Assembly (NCBI GenBank): GCA_010279815.1
Contig: QEOQ01000508.1
Location: forward strand, 2,480,457 to 2,544,456
Origin: Brachionus plicatilis
Taxonomy: Eukaryota; Rotifera; Eurotatoria; Ploima; Brachionidae
Direction: 5' to 3'
DNA: 64,000 nt
Part shown: positions 1 to 11,200 of the stretch, in pieces
How positions within the stretch are numbered: position 1 is the stretch's first letter
How the letters are laid out: each line of letters starts with the position of its first letter
Notes under the pieces: model-generated
What the model was told of the DNA's origin: nothing
What the model saw: the letters and a program-made list of their open reading frames with translations, nothing else
Database searches by the model: none
Position numbers and translations under genes: made by a program

Positions 1-2207
1 TTGTAAAATGACTTAGCAAATGATAAAATTCTAGAGAAAATAAATTGTATATTCACAAAAGGCAGTCCGAGTGCTTTATTTTGGATATAATATTACCTCC
101 ATGTTGTAAATAATTATTTCACTGTCGAAATTTATTAGTTGTAAATAAATTGTTGAAAATAATTACTTTTTGTTTAATTGAATTAGTTTATTTACTGAAT
201 ATTTATTATTTTTATCTTTATTAATAAAATAATTTTGGGTTTTCCCAGGGTTTGTCCGAATAGCTTAGGCCTTCGTTTAAACCATCTTGTCACGATACAA
301 TGTAAAATATTTAGCGAAATTTTGTAGAAAATTATTATATAAAAAATGATTAAAAATTAAAAACAAAAAAAGAATAAAAATATTAAAATTTTAACTGAAA
401 TGAGTTTGTTAAAATATTTAGTTTAAGTAGAAAATCATTAATCAAAATAAAAGAAAAGGGTTAAGAAAAAGAAAAATTTAAATAAAAATAGAAAATTTAT
501 TTGATTATTGTTTAACTTAAAATTCTTTTGTTTTTTCTTGTTTTGGAGCAACAGCTTTCTGAATATCATTAAGTAGCATTGCTAAAACCTTTTGGTTTAC
601 TGCTAAAGAAATAATATGAGAGCAATAATAATTTTTGAAATGAAAACTACAACTGCATCTAATCCTTGACCAATTATTACTATTAAATTGTACTTTTTAA
701 AGCTGATTGAAATGAAATCAATTTGTTAAATTTTTTTATCTAATTCTAGTTTATTTTATATTAAGATAATTTGAAAATTTTTAATCAAAAACACCCTAAC
801 TTTTCTAATAAAAAATTTACTAATAAGAGGGCTGAAAAGAGGGATTAAACCGCTCGAAACTGCCCCGGAGTCCAACTCCTAAATTATTTTTCAAATAAAT
901 AAATAAATTATATTAAGATAATGTAATCGAAATTTAACTTAATAGGATTTATCTATTAAAACCTAATTTTTATTTTTTCATCATAAAGTAATTATTTTGA
1001 CAAAAATAAATAAAATAAACAAAAACTAATTAATTTCAACTTGTTAAGTTAATTTTTTTGTCCAAAATAGAATTTTTATTCTTTCAACAAAAATTAATTA
1101 ATCTCATAAGAAAGTAATTATATTCGAAGAACACGTAATTAACAGCCTTTCTTTTGGGCATAGTTAAGAATTTATAAAGAGATCTTTTGCTATGAGAAAG
1201 TCTTTTCGAAAAATTTTAATTTCATTTCAAGTTTGGCTTGAAATGTAATGGAAAGATTTTTCAATAAAAAAATTTGATAAATTAAATTATTAATTTAGAG
1301 TATTATTTAATTTTTATAAAATTTAAATTTAACAAATGATTTTATAAATGAAAATAAATTTTTGAGTTTAAACATTACAATTAACTTATGGTAAAGACAT
1401 TAAAAATTAGTTATTCTGATTTTTTTTGAATTTTTAAAATGCCTGGTCTAAGAAAAAAGAAAAGTTTAATTATTTGCCTAGTCATTTTATAAATTGACAG
1501 TGACATATACATGAGATTTGACAAATTTATATCATCATTATTTAATGGAATCATTAAAGGACTACAGCATTGTTTTATTAAATAAGCATCATTGGACCAT
1601 TAGTGTACTAGTTGTTACTATTTAAAAGATTATCATTGCTTTTATATTATTGCTCTAGCCGTGAGTCAGAAGATAGTTGAAATGCCAATTAAGTAAATTA
1701 GGTGTTCTGTTGTAGCTAAAGCTAAAGTTTGTCGGAAGGCAAAATACAAAATATGTTTAGAAATGTAAAAAAACAATTTTATGTTTTTACTAATTAATTA
1801 AAATTTGGAGATAAAAAAAATATTCATCAAAAAGAAATAAAAATCGACTAACTAATTGAATAGTTTAAACAATATTTTTGTAAAAAAGTAATTATTTCTG
1901 AAATACAGGTAATATTTTCTGGTTTTTAATTACTAAATATTTAAGGTCTTAATAGTTATCTAAAATTTAAAAAATTTTGATCGCAATTTTAAATCATAAT
2001 TTTTGCACTGAACGTCTTATTCTCAATTAAATTGCAATATATATATTTGTCAAATATTTATATAAGAGACTGTTAATCATTTATTTTTAAGCAAAGTTAT
2101 AGTCTTACATAACCTTTGAAAATAAGTTGTCAAGGTAACTTATCAATAATAATTCGAATTAACAATTTTATTTAATTTATTATTTCTATTATTATATTAT
2201 ATTTAGA
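1..2207. other. Left-edge non-coding region
   Basis: No supported gene. The stretch is AT-rich with stops in all frames. It holds a short hairpin near 1218-1252 (ATTTCATTTCAAG against CTTGAAATGTAAT), a less AT-rich patch at about 835-885 of unknown nature, and a dispersed repeat at 1711-1925 that recurs in intron 12 of the downstream gene. Whether the promoter of the gene starting at 2208 lies here, or an earlier non-coding exon exists, cannot be decided; the sequence just before the ATG ends in TTTAG and could be a splice acceptor. Confidence 0.6.
1711..1925. repeat. Dispersed repeat, copy A (partner at 10528-11910)
   Basis: The segment GCTAAAGCTAAAGTTTGTCG near 1719 recurs near 10531. The following AT-rich tail, up to GTAATATTTTCT at about 1910-1921, matches 11720-11905. 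The partner copy is interrupted by two inverted-repeat transposons that are absent here, so copy A approximates the empty site. Confidence 0.6.
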
Positions 2208-5200
2208 ATGAGCGAGGTATTAGATTTAGATAAATTTTTTTCAACAGAGACACGATCATTTGATAACAAAAATTACCAATTTTTGAATGCTTCTAAAAAA
2301 ATTAACGTAGCAAACTATAGCCAAAAAGTTAGCCAGAATGAGCTCGTGAACCTTGAAGCTTTAGTTGAATCAAATGACTTCAGGGACGCGGATTTGTTCG
2401 ACTTTTCGAACATTAAAACAGCAACTGATTTACTTTTTTGGAAGTTTGGACAAACTCTGTTTAAGGATGATATCTTCAAGAAAAAAAATTCTGAGTATTT
2501 TCTTCTAAACGGATGCCCAAATATATCAATTTGGTCACTGCACTATTTGAATAAAATTTTTGAAAAAAATCTTCTGAGCATACCTTCAATAAAAGTGAAT
2601 ATATTTTTATTTTTTTTAATGAAAATTTTACTCTCTAAATACTTCACAAGTTAAACGAAAGATTTTCATGTTGTGAAAGAATATCAGAAAGTCTTTTGGT
2701 TTCTTTAAATTATGACCCAAGAAATTTAATAAAACATGGTAAGAAATTTTTTTTTTAGGTTAAAAAAATCACAATTTTTGATTTTAGAGCAAATTTTTGA
2801 TCAAGCAAAATGTGTTATAATTAACTCAGATAATTTTAATCCAAATTTAATAGAAAAAATTAGCAACTCACAAGCAATTTTGCCCGCAGAAAATGAGCTA
2901 AATCATTTTTTTAAATATGGTAGATTGAAAAATGGCAAAAACAAATTTTTAAATCTATATGAATGCTCTGAAGTAAGAGCTTAATTTTTTAGTTAAAATT
3001 TTTAAAAAGTTTTTTTTTCAGTCATTCGCTGAATATTTTATAAGCGAAAGAAATTCAATTGTTCTTACTTTCGATGCTAGTGAAGAAATAGAAAAAAATG
3101 CAAAATCCATTTTATCTCGTCTTTTGGTTGTTTTAGCAAAAAATATTCTCCCTTCTAGCATTTTGGTACTTGGTGTTGGAAAAGATGATGACAATATTAA
3201 TGACAAAATTCGTAGTGCTTTATTTGAAAAACTCAAAAGTGTTAAAGATGAGATTAAATCTGATCAAGACATCTACTTGACGTAAGTTATCGTAATTTTT
3301 ATGTCTTTAAGTGCGTTAAGTTTTATTATTTTGAACATTTTGCATTAAGTTTTATAATAATTTTTAGAAAATTAAATATTGATTAAAAATTGAAAAATTT
3401 TTAAATAAAAAAAATTTTTGATACTAAATTGTGAAAATAACTATAAAATAATAATATATAAAATAATAAATTAAAAGTAAAAAACATTATCTTAAGTAAA
3501 CCATTAATTTGACATTGTGAATTTTAGAACAAAAAAAAGAAAAGATTTTCGTTCCTATAATTATTTTAATTATAAAAAATTGAGACATAGTGCAATATAA
3601 TTTGTTGAAATTTTTTTTTAAATTTATTTTTTAATCTTTAGCTTTAATTTATTAAAAAAGGAAGAATTTTTGTTAAATTTGTATTTGAATTTTACAATAT
3701 CCTTCTTTACTTGACCACGAAAATTTCTAATTTAAAACTTGAAGTTCGAATATTTACAATAAAATTAAATTAAATTTTGATTGTGAGTAAAATAATTTGA
3801 TTTTTAATTGCAGCTGTAGCTAAATAAAAAAGATTCGATAATTGCTTGATTCATAAATAAATTAGTTGTCGAAAATCGCCTTTTTAATCTTATTTGAATA
3901 TTGTTAAAATCAGCTGAGTGTGAAGCAACATATCTCAAAAGAAATAAATAACTAAATTTATAGTTAATTAACAAATACTCGAGTTTGTGGCAGAGGAAGC
4001 ATGGGAGGCAGAGGTGGTAAATTTGTAATCAGAGGCGGGCGCAGGACAAGACTTTGTTTAACTTGATATTTTGTTTAGTTATTTATTTTAATAATTCTTA
4101 ACTTAAAATTTGTATTTCAAAGGACCAATGTATCAATTTCATTAAAAAAAATTTATTAATTTCGTATAAGATTTGAAATAATCTTCAATTATATTTATCT
4201 ACATTTAAAAAAAATCGGATTATTTATATATATTTTGGTAAAAAATTTACTATAAAAAACAGATTTTAAATGAAAAATTGGACAACTTTTTGTATTATTC
4301 AATTTTACAATTATCGTTTTTTGATAATTCTTTTGTGCTAATTAAATGTTTTATTCATTCATTCAAGTTTTCATTAAAAAAAAATTACGATTTTTCAACT
4401 ATTCTACTATTCCATAATTCAACTTTTAAATTTCTTAAACTCATTCAACTATTCAATAATTAAGAAAATTACAAATAAATCAAAACTATTTTAACAAGAT
4501 TTTTATAAAAAATATTTTAAGACCAAAAACTATTATTTATTAAGAATAAATATAAATATCCGGATTTTTAGCACTGAAACATCTAATTAAAATTAATACA
4601 AAATATGAGGTATTTTTGTAATTTATTTTTATAAATCAATGAGCAATTATTTATTAAAAAAAATTTAGCAGTATTTAAGAAATGATGGGTTAAAAATTAA
4701 TATCCTATAATTATTTTAATTATAGGTATTGTTATTAAATTTGTTAAAAAATGTTAAAAAAATTAAATGATATTCAATTTTCATAATCTAATCCATTATC
4801 TAGGATTTTGTTAAAATAAATCTAATTTCAAAATAACATTAGTTATTATTAATATTAGTTGAATTAGTTTTAAAAATTGAGTAATAGAATAAAAGAATAA
4901 TTGAAAAATTGAATAGTTGACTTGAAGATATTTAAGTTGTATAATACAAATTATTATCCATGAATGTTTTAAATACCTGGCCACATAGTAATACATATTA
5001 TTGTAAAAAACACCATTTTCTCAGCTACAATTACATGCAATACAATTCAAAAGCCTACTATTATTCCATATAATTGTGTGTGAAGGTTTACAATTGGTAT
5101 TTCTTCTAATTTAAACCTAACAGCATAGCCAAACATATGTGTTAATACATTATTTTTCATTAAATAGCAGCAAATGCATGAACTTTTTTATAAATTTTTC

Positions 5201-8200
5201 TTCTCGAAATAATTTTTTCCAATTTCTTATCAAAAATTTAAAATTTTTGTATCCGTCTTTTAGTCTTGTATTTTTTATTACTATTAAATAAATAATTTTG
5301 GGTCTCCCCTTTTAAATTTTCAAGTACATTCTTCAAAAATGTGTAATTAAATTGAAAAAAGTGACGAGTTACTTAGTGTTTTAGAAATTTATCAATTTTA
5401 GCCCTTTAAAATAAAAGAATTTTCATTTTTCTCATTTTTCACTTAAAAGTCCAATTCTTTTTTAGAATTTTCATAAATGACGTACCAAAATGAAATAAAA
5501 TAGGCAACCAATACTCATTTCTTTTTGATTTAAAAAAGATAGAAATCTAGAAAAGTTGATTAATAAGTACCTTAAAGAACTTAAAGAACTCCAGCTATGG
5601 CTTTTCAAATGGAAAATGAAAATGTCTGTTGAAAATTCATGCCACATGATCTTTGCAAAAATCAAATATCTCTCAAAAAGCCTAAACTCCAAAATTATGA
5701 ATTTATTTTTATTTAAAGGAACTTTAGCTCGTCACAGATAAACAAATAAAGGGTAAGGATTAAAATACCATAAAAAGAGTGAATCAAAAAATAGAACACA
5801 TAAAAATAAAAAATGCTAATCAAAATTATAAAAAGATTAACCAACACATAAATTTTTTGTATAACAATTGAAAAAGATTAAAAACCATAAAAACTAAATT
5901 TAATTTTTTTTTTATCTGTTAAAAACACATATATTTGAAATTTTTGAAGGCTACATATACGTTAAAACTAGCAGCTAAAAAAGAAATAGAGAATATTAGT
6001 CTAAAAGAAAAAAAAGATAATTATATAAAGAAACACATTATATAAAAAATAATGTGTTTCTTTATATTATATTAATATTACTTAATATAATATAAAGAAA
6101 CTTTATATTACTTAATTTTTTTTTTTTAAATTAATTTTATGTGTTTGTAACATTTTATTAGAATCATTTTATGTGGTTGTAATCTTTTTTGATAAATAAA
6201 TATAAGTTTATGTGTCGTTCACATTATTTAAGTTTTTTAATCCTTTTTTATGGTATTTTAATCCTCACTCACAAATAAATAATAAACTTTTGTTCTAATA
6301 TTCACAATTTTATAAATTCAATCTTCGATATCTAAATCAATATGATTCTTTTCTAAAAAATTTACACAATTTTAAATTTTTAAATTTTTTTTTCAAAATT
6401 TATTAATTATGGACATTTAAATTTTGTTTTTTTTATTTTCTTCAAGAAACTTTTCAAAATTGACTCTTGAGCTTCAAATTGAGCTGAGCGAGCAAATAAA
6501 TTTAGCCGAGCAAATCGATTTAATAGTGAATATTCTAAATTTTGCCATAATTGATCCAAAAAACAATGAGATTGGGGAACAATTCATTAGTAGCAGGATA
6601 AAACCAAAAGATGAAGAAATAATTGAAAAATTATCTGAATATGCTTCTATGATGCAAGAGTCCTTAGATTCCATCCGTAAGAGTGACATAGCTGAGATAA
6701 AATCATTCAAAGCACCACCAGCCGCTGTACAATCTATAGCCGAGGCTTTATGCTATTTGTTTTCAAAACCACCAAATTTTCAGAATTTTATCAAGCTTGT
6801 TAACACAACAGATTTTATCAGCCAGCTAAAATATTTTGATTTAGAGTCGGTAAACGACTATAAATTGACACAAATTAAAAAATATATCCAAATGGAAGAT
6901 TTTATTCCAGAATATGTTGGAAAAATTTCCAAAGCTTCAGCCATTTTGTGCAACTGGATTATATATGTATATAAATACTGTTCAACAAAAGCATCAGTAA
7001 GTTTGAAATTTTTATTTGAAATTTTTTAAAATAAAAAAAAATTTAGCTACAAATTTTTTCATCTAACCTTGATTTGGAATCAAAATCAGCTTCAACTCAT
7101 GGAACACTGAGCACTTATTTATTCGATAGCTCTTTTTTTATGTTCAAATGGTTTTTGTACTATGGAGATAAATATGAAGAAACAGAAATAGAAGTAGATG
7201 AGCTGATTACTAAAACATTAAATTTCGAAAATCGATACATTTTAACAATTGACGATCTAGTTCAAATATTTTTATCTAATAAAAAGCTAAAAGAATTTCA
7301 ATCGAAGTATTTTGACCAACTTTTTTTAAGATATGCAAGAGCTGAGAGTGCCCGAGGGCGATTTTTGTTTGATGAAAAATCTAAATTTTTGATCACTGAC
7401 CAGAGTTGGTTCAAAAATATAGTCGATGTTTTATCCAAAGGAAAGACAAACGATCCAACATTAGATAACATTTTTGGTGCCAATGTTCCGATATGGAATC
7501 AAATTGAGTTGAAAGAGAAATTAAAAAATTTATGTCCTACTGATACAATTTTTGATAATTTAATTTTATTTTTGAAAGAAAATAATTTTATAATTGTAAT
7601 CAACAAAGAAAAAATAATTCCATTATTTCATTTGAGCAAAATTCAAACAGCTTCTTTTGTAAGTATTCAAAAAATTGTGACCGGGTTTTAGAAACATTTT
7701 TTTAAAAAATATTTTCAATCAAATTTAAAAATGACTATTTTTATAACGTGAATTCCTTTAAATTAAGTTCATTATGATATAAAAGTCAAATAACATTTTG
7801 GACTAAAAATTAGATTTAAGAAAGTTATGATAATAATCTTTACTCGAAAAAGAATCAAATTCAATACTTATTTTATGATCTGATGTTATATTTTTTCTTG
7901 AAACAAAATTATGTTTTTGCTTTAAATGTTTAAAAAACTTTCATAACCAGGGATCTTGATGATCAGAATAATTATTGGCTTATAATAGTGTTATGTAAAA
8001 TATTTTTGGTTAATTTTGGAAGAAAAAATTTTAATGATGAATGTTTTTACTTTTAAAATGTTAAATTTATTTAATTTTTTGGTGAAAGTTCAATCGTAGA
8101 ATTTTTTTCGTAAAAAATTTTAATGGAAAAAATATGGAAAAAATAATTCAAGGAAAATTTTTCATAGATTTTTTTTTCAGAACAATAGTCTTTCGTTATT

Positions 8201-11200
8201 TAAATAATTGACAAAATATTTAAAATTTTGGGCAATGTGAAATTTTAGTAAAAAAATTACAATAAAAAAAAAGAAAAATGTAAAAAAAAATTTTAATTGT
8301 ACAAAAATGGTTCTACGAACAATATAAATTTGTACAAACGTATTCTAATCTCTGCAAAAACTTTGCAATTATATGTAAAATGAAAATCATCAAAAAATAA
8401 TTGATTAAAAAATGCAACAAATTGCAAAATTTTTGCAGAGATTAGAAGGTGTTTGCAGAATATTGTACTATTTAAAGAACCATTTTGTACGATTAAAAAT
8501 AAATAAAATTTTTTTCTTTGTAATTTTTGCAAAGATAATTGAGTCTCCTAACACTCATTCAATTTCTGATGAACATAATTTCTCAATAAAACACAAAAAT
8601 CTGCGGTTAGCTTACCAGTCCCATCAAGTGGTTTTGATAGGACTCGAGTGTTTGGTAACATAATAGCGCCAATTTATTTTGAAACGAGATTTATGGTTTT
8701 TCAATTCTGAAACCCGAGTTTAAAAATTAAAATTTTATCTTTTAAAAAAACTAAGGACTGGGATGAGGAATGCGAAGATTTAGAGTACAAAATGGTATGG
8801 CAATTGTTTTCTCCATTAACCTTCAACGCTTTTTCTGAATTCATCTGCATGAATTTTGACACTGAAACATGTCTGAAATTGTGGAAGAATGGTCTTTTAT
8901 ATGAAGATGCTTATTTTCATGTCTTAGTAAAATGTTCTGACAGAGAAAGTAAAAATAAAAACTAGATAAGAATTTTTTGAATTTTATTAATTTATTAATT
9001 TTTAGTTTCTTTGAGTGTTAGAATGATGGATGTAGAAAAAAATATTAATATAATATCTTTTGATGACAAATCATATTTAAGTCACTTAAGAGTACTTTAC
9101 ATGAATTTTTATTTGTGTATAAAGAACTTGCTAACTAAATTTCATGTCGCCAAAAAAGTAAATTTTTACACTTATAATTTTTAACAAATTTTAAAATTTC
9201 CTTAAGATCAAATTTAAAGAGACTTATCATCCTTTGGAATTTGAAAATAATGAAATAAAAATTTTGACACAAAATGATACAGGTATAGGTTATTTTAAAG
9301 AAAATAAATCTTCTACTTTTTAATTTTTAAATAAGACGACCTGATTAGTCTAAACGAAACGCTGTGCCAGAACGATTTTCATTTTTTTCATGAAATTATT
9401 GAGATATGTAGCCACAATTTTAAATTTTATGCATCCAGTAATTTAAAATGTTCCGATTGCTATCTAGACTTGGAAAGACAAAAAATTCTTAAAAAGACTT
9501 ATTTTGAAATGTACAAAAAATTCATAAAAAGTGATTTTATTCTATGGCAAAGTTTTGATAAAGATCTTTCCAACATTGGACTTAATTTTTATATACCCGA
9601 AACTAATGATAAGAAAATTCTTCAAGATTATGAAATTTTTGTTATAAAATTCTCAGATTACGAGCTATTGAAAAAAAACAACATTTTTTTAATATTTCTA
9701 GAGTAAGTAAATTAAAACGAATATTAAAAAAAAAACTTTAAAAAAATAAAAAAGTACTAATGATGACCGGGAGAAAGTATTTATATCATTATTTGATCTG
9801 AATTACCATCAGATAAACAGATCAACAGATCATCAATTTATTAAAGTAAAACTAAGAGGTGATGACACTTTAAATGCGAAAATAAAATTTGGAGATGAAA
9901 TAAGAATTGAATCTGTTAAAAAAGTAAATTTTTAAATTAAAAGTGAAAAATTGAATAATTTTAAAATTTTCTAAGAACGATGATCTAAACTCAATCACTG
10001 TGTTTCTAAATGGAGTGACCATGTTTGAAATTGAATATAGTTCTTTAAATCTTGTTCCGATATTGGGAATTCCTCAATCAGAAGAGTCATACGATTTTTC
10101 TAAAATTGTTGAAAACAGCAATTCAACTAAGAACCATTTCAAAAAGAACGATAATTACAGGTATTTTTCAAATAATTATTTTTTATCAAATTTAATTAGT
10201 TTTGATCAAAAAAAAATATTATAAATTTGTTCAGAACTAAATAAAAAAGATTAGTTAAGTAACAAAATAATTTGTTTATGTGAAAAACATAGTTAATGTT
10301 TCATTCTTAAACATTTTTGTTCATAGATAAAAATATATATGTTAAATATGTAAAGGCACTTGCCGATTGATACGATGAGTAATAAAAAATTTGTTGATCT
10401 TACTAATTGTAGTGAAAAAGGCTGGAAATTGGCTTCAAGTTACCTTTATGGTGGAAAGTCAGTAATAAAGCGTCTTGGTGATAGTAAGAGTTTCATAATA
10501 AATTTTAAGTATACTAAGAATTCTTTTGCAGCTAAAGCTAAAGTTTGTCGAAAGGCAAAAGCAAAAACTATTTAGAAAAGAAGAAGGAAACTCAATATTT
10601 TTACTTTTTTATTTTATTTATTTAATTAAATTTTAAGTTCCATGGACAAATTGAAATAAAATATAATACAAAAAAAAATTGTAGAATAATTTAACTAAAA
10701 ATTAAATATCTATTTTACAATCAAAAAGAAAAAAAAGATCTATCATACAGGGGTTGTGAAGTTCATTTCAATACGATCGTTTCAATTCAGAAAAATTTGA
10801 ATAACTTTTTTACTTTAAGGAATTGAATTTAGCTCTGTAAAATTCTTAATGTTTAAGCAACTTTGCTAAATCCGAAAAGATATGTCTGCACTTTCTATTA
10901 GAACACTTTTTAATGGCGTGCAAAATGCCGAAAATTGCAGAGTATTTTGCAGACCTATTTTATTGCATTAAGTAAATTTGCTTATAATTAAGCATTTTAT
11001 AGAACTAAATTATCTCTTTTAGAAAAAAAGTTATTCAAAGTTTTCTGAATTTACAAGATCGAATTGTAACGAACTTCACAACCCCTATCATACAGCTTAT
11101 TTTACAATTACATAAAAAGCAGAAAAAAAAATAAAAAAAAAATAAATCAATTAAATTTACCATATTCCTTCGTTCGATATTGCAGCCTCATAAAACTTTG

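Noticed and set aside
835..885. Possible tRNA or rRNA fragment in a GC-richer patch
   Set aside because: A TCGAAAC word is present but no cloverleaf arms or conserved A/B boxes could be drawn.
4278..4463. Forward 61-codon frame rich in F, L, S and N
   Set aside because: Composition is that of AT-rich noise within an inverted-repeat region; no motif and no splice context.
8412..8663. Forward 83-codon frame
   Set aside because: It lies largely inside the MITE family A copy, and its complement is equally open.
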